This document shows positions 37,131 through 47,017 of a DNA stretch of 64,000 nucleotides, piece after piece (positions within the stretch are counted from its first letter, which is position 1; each line of letters opens with the position of its first letter). The stretch is from Shouchella oshimensis (GTDB lineage: Bacteria; Bacillota; Bacilli; Bacillales; Bacillaceae_D). Below the pieces are notes generated by a model. That model saw only the letters and a program-made list of their open reading frames with translations. It was not told the DNA's origin and did not search any database. The DNA lies in the NCBI RefSeq assembly GCF_002019765.1, contig NZ_KV917380.1, positions 3,955,836 through 4,019,835 on the forward strand, written 5' to 3'. The position numbers and the translations under genes were made by a program.

Positions 37131-38181
37131 ATCGTTCTACCTTAAAAGCAATGGCTTGGGCTAGTTCTTGATAAATTTCGCCGATTGGGTGATCTTCTCC
37201 ATAGATAGATGGAGCAAAATCGTTTTCATCAACGACAGGTTGTCCTAATGGAATTTGCGCTAATAGGTCTGTCTTCAGCTCTTCCGCTAATCGAGGACCG
37301 CCACCTTGACCAAATACATATTCTTTTTCCCCTGTTGTTTGGCTCTCGAAATATGCCATATTCTCAACAACACCAAGCATTTCATGGTTTGTTTTAATCG
37401 CCATCGCCCCTGCACGTGCAGCAACAAATGCAGCGGTAGCGTGAGGAGTTGTGACAAGAAGCTCTTTTGAATCAGGCAACATGGAGTGCAGATCAAGGGC
37501 TACGTCACCAGTGCCAGGTGGTAAATCTAAGACAAGGTAATCGAGCTCGCCCCATTCGCATTCGGAGAAAAATTGGTTGATCATCTTTCCGAGCATTGGC
37601 CCTCTCCATATGACAGGTGCATTGTCTTCAACAAAGAAGCCCATTGAAATCACTTTTACCCCAAATCGTTCAACAGGATAAATGCGTTTATCAACGACTT
37701 TCGGTCGTTCTTCAATGCCCATCATATCCGGTACACTAAATCCATAAATATCCGCGTCAATGATGCCGACTTTCTTTCCAATACGCGCTAATGCAACTGC
37801 TGTGTTTACCGTTACAGTCGATTTTCCAACTCCACCTTTTCCACTTGCTACAGTTATAAAGGTGGTTTTACTATCTGGCGCAAGTAATGCAGGGCCTTTA
37901 AAAGGCTCTTCTTTTGCTCCACCTAGTGATTGAATTTCTTCATCTGTTAATGTATCAAAACGCAGACCTACCGAAGCAGCACCTTCGCTTTTTAAAACAT
38001 TTACAATTTCTTGTTGTACTTGCATTTGTTCAGACGTTCCTGTACGTGCCAAAGCTATTTTTAAGCTTAGATTTCCGTTTTTATTTTTTATTTCACGCAC
38101 GCCACCTGTATCCACTATGCTTTTATCTAAATCCCGGTCTTTTACCCGTTTTAGCGCTTCCAATATTTCTTGATCCGTCAT
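37129..38181 (-). CDS. salA: SalA/Mrp-type P-loop ATPase (ApbC family)
   Basis: 350 aa. N-terminal DUF59/MIP18 domain (ILEALKRVKDRDLDKSIVD), then a deviant Walker A VASGKGGVGKST and ADIYGFSVPDMMG, and LVLDLPPGTGDVAL. Members load Fe-S clusters; B. subtilis SalA also represses scoC. The CxxC often present near the C-terminus of Mrp is absent here, as in the Bacillus form. Convergent with gerD, same neighbourhood as B. subtilis. Confidence 0.92.
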   Translation of the reverse strand: MTDQEILEALKRVKDRDLDKSIVDTGGVREIKNKNGNLSLKIALARTGTSEQMQVQQEIVNVLKSEGAASVGLRFDTLTDEEIQSLGGAKEEPFKGPALLAPDSKTTFITVASGKGGVGKSTVTVNTAVALARIGKKVGIIDADIYGFSVPDMMGIEERPKVVDKRIYPVERFGVKVISMGFFVEDNAPVIWRGPMLGKMINQFFSECEWGELDYLVLDLPPGTGDVALDLHSMLPDSKELLVTTPHATAAFVAARAGAMAIKTNHEMLGVVENMAYFESQTTGEKEYVFGQGGGPRLAEELKTDLLAQIPLGQPVVDENDFAPSIYGEDHPIGEIYQELAQAIAFKVER

Positions 38182-38248
38182 TCCTCTGCACCATCCTTTG
38201 AAACAAACACGTAATTCCTTTTAGTATAGCATAGATAAAATAAAGAAA

Positions 38249-38277
38249 GAACTAGAGCGCATTGCACTCTAGTTCCA
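38249..38277 (-). terminator. Terminator of ptsG
   Basis: Minus-strand GAACTAGAGTGC / GCGCTCTAGTTC stem with a short loop, followed by a T-rich stretch, just after the ptsG stop. Confidence 0.65.
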
Positions 38278-38283
38278 CTTGTT

Positions 38284-40329
38284 TTACTTATTTATTTGTA
38301 TCTTATTCTCGTCGCCAGCTTTTACTGACCCTGTTCTTACTTGAACCGTTTCACCTTCTGCTAAGTTAGTGAAAACAATTGGTGTAACAGTAGATTTTGC
38401 GTTTTCTGAGATATAGGCTACATCAAATTCAACTAACTTATCTCCAAGATGAACGGATTGTCCTTCTTCAACGTATACCGTAAAGCCTTCTCCACCTAAC
38501 TTCACTGTATCAATTCCAATATGGATCAACACTTCTCGGCCAGTTACAGAGGTAATCCCAATCGCATGTTTTGTAGGAAAGACCGTTGTAATTTTTCCTT
38601 CTACTGGGGAGACCACCGTTCCGTCCGTTGGTTCAATCGCGAAGCCATCGCCCATCATTTTCTCAGCAAACACTTGGTCTGGTACCTCATTAATTGAAAG
38701 GAGTCTTCCTGTCATTGGTGAAGCTATGTGTGATTCCTGCTCTTGCTGTAACGCTTCTGGCTGAGCCTCTTCTACTTGCTTGTTCACTTCATCTTCAGGC
38801 TTTCTTTCAACCGTTCGAGGCGTTTTACCAGACATAATGTCTTGCATTTGTCCTTTTATCGTCTCAGAGCGTGGTCCAAAGATGGCTTGAATGTTATCTC
38901 CTACTTCAAGTACACCTGCGGCACCAAGGTTTTTTAGTTCTTTCTTATCGACTGCTTTAATGTCGTTAACAGACACACGTAATCGTGTAATACAGGCATC
39001 TAAATGAGCAATATTCTCTTTTCCACCCATTGCTGTTAAAATGTGACCAGCTAAAGCACCTTTGTCTTTTGCTTTTTCATTTGTTGCTTCTTCCACTTCA
39101 CGTCCTGGTGTTTTTAAATTGAACTTTACAATAGCAAAGCGGAATACAGTGTAGTAAATAACGGCAAAAATGAGACCAACAATAATGGTTATCCACCAAC
39201 CGTCTTGATTTGGCAATATCCCAAATAAGAAGAAGTCAATAGCCCCTCCAGAGAATGTGTACCCTATGTTAACGCTAAAGTACGTCATAATAACAAACGA
39301 TATCCCATCTAGAAAAGCATGAATGACAAATAATACAGGCGCTACAAAAAGGAACATAAATTCAAGTGGTTCTGTAATTCCTGTTAAAAAAGAAGTCAGT
39401 GCTGCGGATACCATTAATCCAGCAACAATTTTCTTTTTCTCCGGTTTTGCTGCGTGGTACATGGCTAGTGCTGCTGCAGGCAAACCGAACATCATAATTG
39501 GGTATTCCCCTGCCATAAAATTACCAGCAGTAATTTCAACGCCATCACGGAGCTGCGCAAAGAAAATGAGCTGATCGCCTCGAACAATCTCTCCTGCTGC
39601 ATTTGTGTATTGTCCAAATTCAAACCAAAACGGCGCATGGAAAATATGGTGCAAACCAAACGGAATAAGGAGACGTTTAATAAAGCCAAAGAAAAAAACT
39701 GCAAAGTATTGCCCTGTTTCCAATAAGAAAACCGATACTTCATTTAAGCCCGTCTGGATTGGCGGCCAAACGATTAATAACAGTAAGGCTACAATAAATG
39801 TCATAGCACCTGTGACAATCGGCACAAACCGCTTACCTGCGAAGAATCCAAGAAATGCCGGCATTTCAATATCATGAAAACGGTTGTAACAAACGGCGGC
39901 AATAATTCCGACTAAGATTCCTCCAAACACACCTGTTTGTAAGGTAGGGATTCCTAAGACGTGTGCAAGACCAGGATCACCTGCCACCATCTCAGATGTA
40001 ACACCGAGCCATTCTCCCATTACCGTATTCATGACAAGATATCCGACTAGCGCTGCAAGTGCTGCTGCACCATCCCCAGCTAAGCCAATCGCGACCCCAA
40101 CCGCAAAGATTAATGCAAGGTTATCAAAAATAATCCCACCGGCTGCTTCCATAACCCCTGCAGTATGTTGAATCCACTCTGCTCCTAAAAACGGTAAGTA
40201 CGAAATAGTATCTTCAGTTTGTAAAGCAAAACCAATACCTAGTAGTAAACCAGCTACTGGTAGCATAGCCACTGGCAACATTAAAGCTTTCCCGATTTTT
40301 TGCAGGTTCCCAAAAAGTTTTTTGAACAT
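38284..40329 (-). CDS. ptsG: PTS glucose-type transporter EIICBA
   Basis: 681 aa from ATG 40329 (GGGAGAG site; six more codons upstream lack one). Imports and phosphorylates a hexose. Domain order: EIIC (residues about 1-400, [20 protein letters not shown], about ten membrane segments), EIIB with phospho-Cys in [10 protein letters not shown] (about 450), Q/E-rich linker, EIIA with phospho-His in [10 protein letters not shown] (about 590). It sits after glcT behind an RNA antiterminator, like the B. subtilis glcT-ptsG pair. Glucose is likely; related sugars are not excluded. Confidence 0.92.
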   Translation of the reverse strand: MFKKLFGNLQKIGKALMLPVAMLPVAGLLLGIGFALQTEDTISYLPFLGAEWIQHTAGVMEAAGGIIFDNLALIFAVGVAIGLAGDGAAALAALVGYLVMNTVMGEWLGVTSEMVAGDPGLAHVLGIPTLQTGVFGGILVGIIAAVCYNRFHDIEMPAFLGFFAGKRFVPIVTGAMTFIVALLLLIVWPPIQTGLNEVSVFLLETGQYFAVFFFGFIKRLLIPFGLHHIFHAPFWFEFGQYTNAAGEIVRGDQLIFFAQLRDGVEITAGNFMAGEYPIMMFGLPAAALAMYHAAKPEKKKIVAGLMVSAALTSFLTGITEPLEFMFLFVAPVLFVIHAFLDGISFVIMTYFSVNIGYTFSGGAIDFFLFGILPNQDGWWITIIVGLIFAVIYYTVFRFAIVKFNLKTPGREVEEATNEKAKDKGALAGHILTAMGGKENIAHLDACITRLRVSVNDIKAVDKKELKNLGAAGVLEVGDNIQAIFGPRSETIKGQMQDIMSGKTPRTVERKPEDEVNKQVEEAQPEALQQEQESHIASPMTGRLLSINEVPDQVFAEKMMGDGFAIEPTDGTVVSPVEGKITTVFPTKHAIGITSVTGREVLIHIGIDTVKLGGEGFTVYVEEGQSVHLGDKLVEFDVAYISENAKSTVTPIVFTNLAEGETVQVRTGSVKAGDENKIQINK

Positions 40330-40386
40330 GTCTCTCCCAACTTTCATTATAGTGAAGCAAACGAAAACGGTTTTATGTGAGCAAAC

Positions 40387-40468
40387 AAAAAAGGCATGAG
40401 GAAAAATAGACTATCCCTAGTATGGACAGTACACATTTACCTCATGCCTGATCGAATCAGTCACACGA
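40387..40468 (-). promoter_or_regulatory. GlcT-controlled antiterminator (RAT)/terminator switch in the ptsG leader
   Basis: The minus strand starts with the RAT-like ACTGATTCGATCAGGCATGAG, then a terminator made by GGCATGAGG (40448-40440) pairing with CCTCATGCC (40401-40393), followed by TTTTTT. The RAT and terminator share GGCATGAG, so they exclude each other; GlcT bound to RAT would let transcription reach ptsG. The RAT begins at the glcT stop. Confidence 0.85.
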
Positions 40469-41308
40469 CTATTTATATTTATGTTGAACTCGTTGTAAGT
40501 GCATTGTTAAATAAACCGCTTCTGCATCAAAAACAGGCTTCCCTAAGGAGTGCTGCATAATTTTGATGAGCTTCCAAGACAGATTATAGCATAGCGGATA
40601 CTCTTGTTTCAAGAGGGTATCAATGGCTTTTGCCTCTTCCACTTCTTCGTTATTTTCAACCCGTTCAATCGTAAACCGAAGATGGCGAACAAGCCGCATA
40701 TAATCAATGCTTTCTTTATCCAAAACAATATCAAGTTGCTCTTCTATAATGCCCAGCAGTTTTGAAACAAGCTGCGAATGAGCGTTTACCGTTCCAAGAT
40801 CTTTGTTTTTAACAGCGCTATGGATATGCAGGGCGATAAATCCAGCTTCTTCCGGTTGCATCTTCATATGTAACCGTTCCTCGATTAAATGAAGCACTTC
40901 TACTGCAATCGCATACTCATTTGGATAAAGCAATTTTGTTTCTGTTAAAAAAGGGTTGCTAATGTGCAGTCCAGCCGCCGTTCTGGATTGTGCAAATGAA
41001 AGGTGATCCATTAGACCAACATGAATATGCTCGTTTAAAGGAGCTCCTAACCGTTTTGAAATGAGTTCAATTGCTTCTATCGTTACATCGAGTAAAGACT
41101 TTTCTACATTCGGTAAAAGGGTCAAATAGCTTCTTTGTTCTTTTTCATTTTTAAGAACAAATACTTTTTCTGCTTCCGTACTTGGAACGGTGCTATCCTT
41201 TTTCCTATTAAAGCCGATGCCTTTTCCAATTAGTATGACTTCTTCTTCATCTATAATCGCTATAAGAACATTATTATTTAACACCTTTTTTACACGATAA
41301 GCTTCCAT
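40469..41308 (-). CDS. glcT: GlcT transcription antiterminator (BglG/LicT family)
   Basis: 279 aa. N-terminal RNA-binding CAT domain (VKKVLNNNVLIAIIDEEEVI, GKGIGFNRK), PRD1 (about residues 70-170, HVGLMDHLSFA) and PRD2 (about 175-279, VRHLRFTIER, LTMHLQRV), with the phosphorylatable His residues. It binds the RAT directly downstream and is controlled by EII-mediated phosphorylation in B. subtilis. A glcT-ptsG pair between salA and cwlD is not part of the B. subtilis order. Confidence 0.92.
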   Translation of the reverse strand: MEAYRVKKVLNNNVLIAIIDEEEVILIGKGIGFNRKKDSTVPSTEAEKVFVLKNEKEQRSYLTLLPNVEKSLLDVTIEAIELISKRLGAPLNEHIHVGLMDHLSFAQSRTAAGLHISNPFLTETKLLYPNEYAIAVEVLHLIEERLHMKMQPEEAGFIALHIHSAVKNKDLGTVNAHSQLVSKLLGIIEEQLDIVLDKESIDYMRLVRHLRFTIERVENNEEVEEAKAIDTLLKQEYPLCYNLSWKLIKIMQHSLGKPVFDAEAVYLTMHLQRVQHKYK

Positions 41309-41374
41309 TACATATCATCACTCCACCTCTTATCCTACTTGAGGGGAGCGCCTACCGTCAAACAAAGAATCCAT

Positions 41375-42103
41375 TTATTCATAGGGATTTGCAGCTGGTG
41401 CTTTTTCACCTGAAGCAAAGCGAAGAATTCCCTCATAAATTGAAGCGGCCATTTTCTGCTGATAGTCATCTGTCTCAAGTAATAATGCTTCTTCAGGGTT
41501 TGATAAAAAGCCTGCTTCAATAAGTGCGCCTGGAATCGTCGCTTGTTTTAATAAATAAACGTGATGGATTGGCTTGGCATAGCGATTCGTATTTTCAAGG
41601 TTCCGCTTCATTTCTTCTTGTATAAAAACAGCTAAATCTTCATTTTGCTTATTTTTTAAGTGGTAGAAGGTTTGAGCACCACGCCATTTAGGAGATGGAA
41701 TGGCATTCATATGCACGGAAATAAAAAAATCTGCGTCGCTTTCATTCACCATTTCTACTCGCTTTTTTAAATCTTCGGTTTTCCGGTGTTTAATCTTTTT
41801 TGTTCCTTCATTTGCTAAATCCACATCTTCTTCACGTGTCATTAATACGAGGGCACCAGCTTCTTGTAAATAATCACGTAGCTTTATTGACACTTCAAGG
41901 GTGACTTCTTTCTCTAAGACACCTTCTTTAGAACTGGCGCCACCATCCATTCCCCCATGACCAGGGTCTAGCACGATCACTTTTCCAGATAGCGGCAAGT
42001 GCCACGTAGTCGAATCCTCTGTACCTGCGTCAAAACGCGCCCATAAAAGAATAATGGCCATCATCAATCCCGTTGTGATTAAAATGATCTGATATCGTTT
42101 CAT
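41375..42103 (-). CDS. cwlD: CwlD N-acetylmuramoyl-L-alanine amidase
   Basis: 242 aa from ATG 42103 (AAGGGGGAG site). N-terminal anchor, then an amidase_3 domain with zinc ligands in DPGHGGMDGG, Glu in the following helix, SVHMNA, and a catalytic Glu in ALIEAGFLSN. CwlD makes muramic-delta-lactam in spore cortex together with PdaA. In the conserved ybaK-cwlD-salA neighbourhood. Confidence 0.93.
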   Translation of the reverse strand: MKRYQIILITTGLMMAIILLWARFDAGTEDSTTWHLPLSGKVIVLDPGHGGMDGGASSKEGVLEKEVTLEVSIKLRDYLQEAGALVLMTREEDVDLANEGTKKIKHRKTEDLKKRVEMVNESDADFFISVHMNAIPSPKWRGAQTFYHLKNKQNEDLAVFIQEEMKRNLENTNRYAKPIHHVYLLKQATIPGALIEAGFLSNPEEALLLETDDYQQKMAASIYEGILRFASGEKAPAANPYE

Positions 42104-42160
42104 CCCGTCTCCCCCTTGTCTCACTTTATATATACGTGGACAAGAAGAAGATATGAATGA

Positions 42161-42592
42161 TTACACTAAACGCATTTTATGGGCCTTGTAAGATTCGTTA
42201 AATCCTTTTTCCCACCAAGAGCCAATAAGCATGTCTGTTGCTATAACAGTTGATTCCTCAATTCCTTTATTGCCCCATCCTGACAAGGTAGCAGCTAAAT
42301 CGTGAGACAGATGCGCTAACACATCAAAACATCTCCCTTTCGACTGGTGCAGAGGCTCTCCTTTAAATCCGTATTTACCGTACTCAGTTCCAAGTAAAAA
42401 CGCATCTATGACCACATCCATACATTGATCAATTAAGAAGGGATACGCCTGTAAATGAAAGGGCATAATTGGCTTGATCCATTCTTGTATATTTTTCTCC
42501 ATTTTACGGATATCAATTTTACGCAACATCTTTCTTTCAAAGTCCCATTTCTTCTCCCGCCGTTTATCGGCTATTGAAACAACCTGACTCAT
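42161..42592 (-). CDS. ybaK: YbaK (DUF2521) protein of unknown function
   Basis: 143-aa soluble protein with a basic N-terminus (DKRREKKWDFERKMLRK) and the conserved central HLQAYPFLIDQCMDVVIDAF region. Recognised as YbaK by place before cwlD and by size (close to the B. subtilis protein). Function unknown; conserved in spore formers. Confidence 0.85.
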   Translation of the reverse strand: MSQVVSIADKRREKKWDFERKMLRKIDIRKMEKNIQEWIKPIMPFHLQAYPFLIDQCMDVVIDAFLLGTEYGKYGFKGEPLHQSKGRCFDVLAHLSHDLAATLSGWGNKGIEESTVIATDMLIGSWWEKGFNESYKAHKMRLV

Positions 42593-42738
42593 GTTCCATT
42601 TCCCCTTTTTTCAACTAGTATGAGCTCGGGGAGCTGACCCATACATAAGTTAGCACAGCAATTCCTTCATGTATTGTTAATGATTTCTGCCCGTTCTTGC
42701 AATAAATAAAAACAAATTGTGCACACTAGAAAAGACTG

Positions 42739-44331
42739 TTATCGTTTCCCTATTATGACCCTTACAGGATGATCTGCTCGAACAATTCTTAATTCAGTGG
42801 GTGAAATCACATCCATAATGATTCTGCCATTTGCCGTTTCGACATTGATCACATCATCTCCTCTACGAAACCCATTATTGTAAAACCCTCTTGCTATAGA
42901 ATGGGTTGTTTCTTTACGACTGACGATCCCTGATCCAACAATAATGGACGTATAGTTATTAATATCGTCGTTTAAACGAATGGTTTGACCGACTCCGCTA
43001 ACATTTAGTAGCTCTGTTAAATACGTTTCACCGTCGACACGATTTCCATTATTTATAGCAATGTTCACCCTTCCGCTTGATCCCTTATCTATTCTGTTCT
43101 CAAATGTATTAATGTTGTGACTCGTGCTCGTCACTTGTATGCCGTTTGCATAATTCGTGGAATGACCTTTATTGGATACATCTAAACCAGATAGTTGACC
43201 ACCTGAAACACCACTTAATCGTACGCCATTAAAACGACCATTGCCTGTTGTTGAAGCGTTTTTCACATCACAGTTCATAAAGCGAATCATGTCACTATCC
43301 GTAGCGCTTAAGCCGTCTTCTCCACTATTAATTGCTTTCACTTGTGTCACATCAATGCCTTTTCCTCTTACAATGCGTACAGCTGATCGCCCACAATTAA
43401 ATATGCGCGATCCATGGACGATGGAGGTAGCAGCAGGATAGCTGGTTCCACCAATGCCTTTATCAACAAGACAAATACCGTGTTCTTTTATATCTTTTAG
43501 ATAATTGGCACCAATGAAGTTGCCTTTACCCCCAATAACATAAATGCCATGTTGACCAGTGCCATCAATGTAATTTCCCTCAATATAGGCTCCTTCATAA
43601 CTGTCTAGCCGAATACCGTGATCGTTCATGTTATAAAATGCACAGTTCGTTATGCGAATCGCGTTATACATAATTTGTTTCCCATCAACTACTCTAGATG
43701 CGTGACTACCTACGCCAATCGCAACGTTACGGAAAGTGCACCGATCGACAACACAGTCATAACTCGGTTTATTATCCGTCGCCCCGAAATGTGGAAAAGC
43801 AGAATTTGTCGACATATCAATCTGTAGTGCTTCATACACATTGCCACCTGTAATGGTCATATCTTTAAAGACACAATTGATGTAGCTTGATCGCCTAACA
43901 GCTGTCATATCGACAAAGTGATTATTGTACCCACCTGTAAACGTTACGTTCTCCATGTGAATGTTTTCCGCATGAGCCCACCCACAAGCAATAGGCCCAT
44001 ACCCTGTCGCACCAGAAGGGATTTCGCCTAAGTCAATGATCCCTCCTTGAAAATAGATGTTCCCATCACCACTATATCCAGAAATCCCTGTATTCCCATA
44101 CTCCCCATTTAAAAAAACGCATCGATTGGCACGACCTCTCCAACGAATGACAGCACCATTTTCCATGACGACTGACGTATTTTCATACACCCTAATGGTT
44201 TCATCGATATGATATATTCCTCTCGGTACATAGATCTCTCGTTCTTCAGCAAACATTTTCTGAAATGCCTTTGTATCATTGGTTTGATTACCTATCGCTC
44301 CATAATCTTTCACTGTTACTGATTGTTTCAT
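42739..44331 (-). CDS. Right-handed beta-helix protein, pectate-lyase superfamily
   Basis: 530 aa. N-terminal pectate_lyase_3-type segment (VTVKDYGAIGNQTNDTKAFQ, YVPRGIYHIDETIRV), then repeated parallel beta-helix coils with N/G/I-rich turns (IEGNYIDGTGQHGIYVIGG, FIGANYLKDIKEHGICLVD). No signal peptide is visible. Such proteins act on polysaccharides or are phage-tail spike-like. It lies between ybaK and rpsI, not part of the conserved order, and is followed by a terminator-like hairpin. Substrate unknown. Confidence 0.78.
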   Translation of the reverse strand: MKQSVTVKDYGAIGNQTNDTKAFQKMFAEEREIYVPRGIYHIDETIRVYENTSVVMENGAVIRWRGRANRCVFLNGEYGNTGISGYSGDGNIYFQGGIIDLGEIPSGATGYGPIACGWAHAENIHMENVTFTGGYNNHFVDMTAVRRSSYINCVFKDMTITGGNVYEALQIDMSTNSAFPHFGATDNKPSYDCVVDRCTFRNVAIGVGSHASRVVDGKQIMYNAIRITNCAFYNMNDHGIRLDSYEGAYIEGNYIDGTGQHGIYVIGGKGNFIGANYLKDIKEHGICLVDKGIGGTSYPAATSIVHGSRIFNCGRSAVRIVRGKGIDVTQVKAINSGEDGLSATDSDMIRFMNCDVKNASTTGNGRFNGVRLSGVSGGQLSGLDVSNKGHSTNYANGIQVTSTSHNINTFENRIDKGSSGRVNIAINNGNRVDGETYLTELLNVSGVGQTIRLNDDINNYTSIIVGSGIVSRKETTHSIARGFYNNGFRRGDDVINVETANGRIIMDVISPTELRIVRADHPVRVIIGKR

Positions 44332-44406
44332 TTCGGCTCCCTCTTCTCATTTATTTAGTGTAATCACTTTTCAAAGAGAACATTAAGCGTGGAAATCAAA
44401 CATACA

Positions 44407-44445
44407 AAAAGAAACGCCCAAACAAGGTTTGAGCGTTTCTTTTGG
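44407..44445. terminator. Hairpin terminator upstream of the beta-helix gene
   Basis: AAAAGAAACGC / GCGTTTCTTTT stem with an inner AAAC/GTTT pairing, A/T runs both sides, so active in either direction. A start-less frame at 44525-44638 (minus) encodes a membrane-segment scrap (FNLLAFLGMLFASIPALFLA) of an unknown lost gene. No other gene in 44332-44953. Confidence 0.6.
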
Positions 44446-44953
44446 CGCTATTAGCGAGTGAGAACCGATGTATCATGTATAGTTTATGCTTTTTTACAGC
44501 TATGCAAAGGAACTACTTTCATTATCAGCATAGGTTGTTTACCGACCCTCTCTCAAGCCTACGATAGATTAAAGCAAGAAATAATGCTGGAATAGAAGCA
44601 AAAAGCATACCTAGAAAAGCCAAAAGGTTGAAACGGATTCAATCAAATGAAGCTTAACTCCAATTTTCACGAAGGCACACCGCCGTATGGGTTTACGACA
44701 TGCATCCATTACCTCAAAACCAGTTAGATTAACGCCACTATGGTTCATTTCCACTACATATAAAACATTTTTGTCCTGTCCTCTGTCTTATAGATCATTT
44801 GGGCAAACACGCATTTTACGCTGTCTAATGAAATAAATGTTTACCCACAAAGTTGTAAGGGTATGTAAATTGCTTATATCTCTATCATTATTCGTTTCCC
44901 TATGAGACAATTGCTTTACAGCTTACATATTGGCTGTCAAAGGAGAGTGCCCC

Positions 44954-45121
44954 ATGTACAGAGTAGTACGGTACGTTGACGGGATTGCTGAAACCTCAAA
45001 GGATTTACACTATAAGGACAAAACGTTTGCTAATTTAGCTTCTGCGAAAATAGAAGCTAAAAAGTTAAATTTAGATTTAATTCTTTTGGATAATGATGTT
45101 TGGAGAATAGAAGATCTATAA
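44954..45121 (+). CDS. Small protein of unknown function (55 aa)
   Basis: ATG 44954 follows GGAGAG at good spacing; a longer frame from 44930 has no site. MYRVVRYVDGIAETSKDLHY ... ILLDNDVWRIEDL. No motif, likely a small alpha/beta fold. Ends at a clean terminator. Confidence 0.5.
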   Translation: MYRVVRYVDGIAETSKDLHYKDKTFANLASAKIEAKKLNLDLILLDNDVWRIEDL

Positions 45122-45147
45122 GTAGGCTTCTGCCTGCTTATTTTTTT
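45119..45147 (+). terminator. Terminator of the 55-aa gene
   Basis: AAGTAGGC-ttct-GCCTGCTT stem followed by seven Ts. Confidence 0.8.
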
Positions 45148-45184
45148 ATGCCCTCTATCTAAGCTGTAAGACCAAGAATGTAAA

Positions 45185-45212
45185 AAAGACCTGCTTTTAA
45201 GCAGACCTTTAA
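45185..45212 (-). terminator. Terminator after the 84-aa membrane protein gene
   Basis: Minus-strand AAAGGTCTGCTT / AGCAGGTCTTT stem (two G-T wobbles) followed by a six-T run. Confidence 0.6.
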
Positions 45213-45463
45213 AAAACTGATATTACATTCACTATTCCTTCAACTAGAAACAGCAACACACAAAATCCAATTATCACAATCTGCCATCGGCTATTCTTTC
45301 GCTCTTCATATAACATGTCAACCGCTACAAAAGTTAACGTTATTCCAACTGAAAAATTAAACAGGATGTCTAGCCAAATGGATTCTGTAAAGAAACGCAT
45401 AACCACTGCTGCTAGACCCAATAATGCAAATAACGGCCAGATCCTTCGCGCTACAATCTTCAT
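45209..45463 (-). CDS. 84-aa membrane protein (possible partner of the secreted protein upstream)
   Basis: ATG 45463 follows GAGGTGGGGGAG. Three hydrophobic segments (LFALLGLAAVVMRFF, LDILFNFSVGITLTFVAV, IVIIGFCVLLFLVEGIV). A small membrane protein downstream of a secreted protein gene suggests an immunity or partner role, but nothing in the sequence proves that. Confidence 0.55.
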   Translation of the reverse strand: MKIVARRIWPLFALLGLAAVVMRFFTESIWLDILFNFSVGITLTFVAVDMLYEERKNSRWQIVIIGFCVLLFLVEGIVNVISVF

Positions 45464-45548
45464 TTCTCCCCCACCTCTTGCGAAAATCTTATCATATAAA
45501 AAGCGCATAAGGCTATTAAGCTCGTACACGCTTTTTTCAAGTTTGAAA

Positions 45549-45980
45549 TTATCTAGGGTAAGAAAGATTATTTGATTCATATATACCTACAACCCTACCG
45601 TTTTTAGAGAATCTTGCCCAAAGTGGTCCTGCTGCTGGGCGAACATTAATCGTTTGTAGTCTTGCTTTCTTTACAGGCGTGCGGAAAGAAAAAGATCCAC
45701 TTTCCGTAGAGGATACCGCATGCATTCCGCCGCCATAATTAGCATTAGCATTTGCTATATAGCTTAGAGTGCCACAGTTCCCTCTAGATTCAAGATAGAA
45801 GTCAACCGAAGTAGCTCTTGTTGAATAACTCATGTAATCAGTCCACGCTCTTACTTCACATGTACTACCTGCTTGAGGGAGTTTTTTCCAAGGGTGCATT
45901 GCAGCTTCGGCAATATCACTTTTAGCGAAACCCAAAGATAAAAATAATAATAAAGACAGAAATAATACTTTTTTCTTCAT
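45549..45980 (-). CDS. Secreted protein of unknown function (143 aa, two cysteines)
   Basis: Clear signal peptide (KKKVLFLSLLLFLSLGFA ... AEAA, cleavage near residue 27). Mature part about 115 aa, basic, beta-rich, with one Cys pair (STCEV and RGNCG) and Gly/Ser/Asn-rich strands. AGGAGG ribosome site. No family recognised; the fold could be a small beta-sandwich. Followed on the same strand by a small membrane protein. Confidence 0.65.
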   Translation of the reverse strand: MKKKVLFLSLLLFLSLGFAKSDIAEAAMHPWKKLPQAGSTCEVRAWTDYMSYSTRATSVDFYLESRGNCGTLSYIANANANYGGGMHAVSSTESGSFSFRTPVKKARLQTINVRPAAGPLWARFSKNGRVVGIYESNNLSYPR

Positions 45981-46242
45981 TTTCTTAACCTCCTAATAAT
46001 TATGAAACACAAGATCAATAATAACATAATTCTCCATAAAAAAATTATGCTTTTTGATATTCTTTAAAAGGAGGTTGGTTTGCTATACGGTACGTGATAG
46101 TACAGGGCACTCTTCTGCTTATGTGTTTTTAATGACGGAACTAATCAGACCCGACAGGTGAGTAAGATTAACGTATTGGGTATTCTCTCATACTTGCATT
46201 ATATAACGACATTAAGACTGACACCTGAAACTATACTATAAA

Positions 46243-46503
46243 TCAATATCTTTTCGTTTTTTTGTCTCCATCTTTCCACTCAAAAAACACAACTAACAAA
46301 TAAGATAATGTCGCTAACGGAATAGTAACCATTAATCCCATGGTGCCGAACACATAAGTCCAAAATAATGCATTTCCACCTTGTTTAGTAAGAACATATA
46401 CTTCATAAATGTCAGCCGCTAAAAACACTACATACATAGGAACTATAGTAAATATTACAGTCCAAAACAAAACTTTTAATAGCCTTCTTAAAAAATTTTT
46501 CAA
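46243..46503 (-). CDS. 86-aa two-pass membrane protein
   Basis: Two membrane segments (VLFWTVIFTIVPMYVVFLAA and TYVFGTMGLMVTIPLATLSYLL), basic ends, no motif. TAAGGTGA site upstream. Function unknown; a lone small gene in the accessory island. Confidence 0.55.
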   Translation of the reverse strand: MKNFLRRLLKVLFWTVIFTIVPMYVVFLAADIYEVYVLTKQGGNALFWTYVFGTMGLMVTIPLATLSYLLVVFFEWKDGDKKTKRY

Positions 46504-47017
46504 GTCACCTTACCTCACTTGTTAGAAAGATGCATTGAATCTCTAATTCCCGTGGATTGGTGCTACATTAAGCCCTTAATTGTCTCTGATATAAACAAAA
46601 AAGTTTGTACCTGATTCAAGAACATAGACAACTATTTCATGTGCTGAGGCCAAATCATATGTATTTAGAAATACTACCAGAGCAATTAGAAGTCGTTTGC
46701 TAAATAATCATAATTAATATTAGGTGATAACCCATAAAAGAATAGGATTCCAACAGAATGGTTTAAATTCGAAGAATCTTTACTAGAGTTAATACTAGAA
46801 TTTAATCAGAAAAAGTATCTGCTTCAGCCAGCTTTTCATTTACAAGCCTCTTAATACTATTCTATCTAACAGTAACATTCATTGCTAAACCTTGGCTATC
46901 AATGTAAGGCAGAGCTCCATCTGCTTCAACACGGTTGTGGTAAAATCCCGCTCTGATTGGCGCTTCCTCTCCTTGAAATAAATTTCTTTTCTCTTTAAAA
47001 TTAATCTAGGGGTGTAA
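46504..47017. other. Gene-free interval in the accessory island
   Basis: About 510 AT-rich bases. The only frame of note, on the minus strand at 46885-47094, runs antisense to the small gene at 47018 and is not credible. I see no structured element. Confidence 0.3.
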
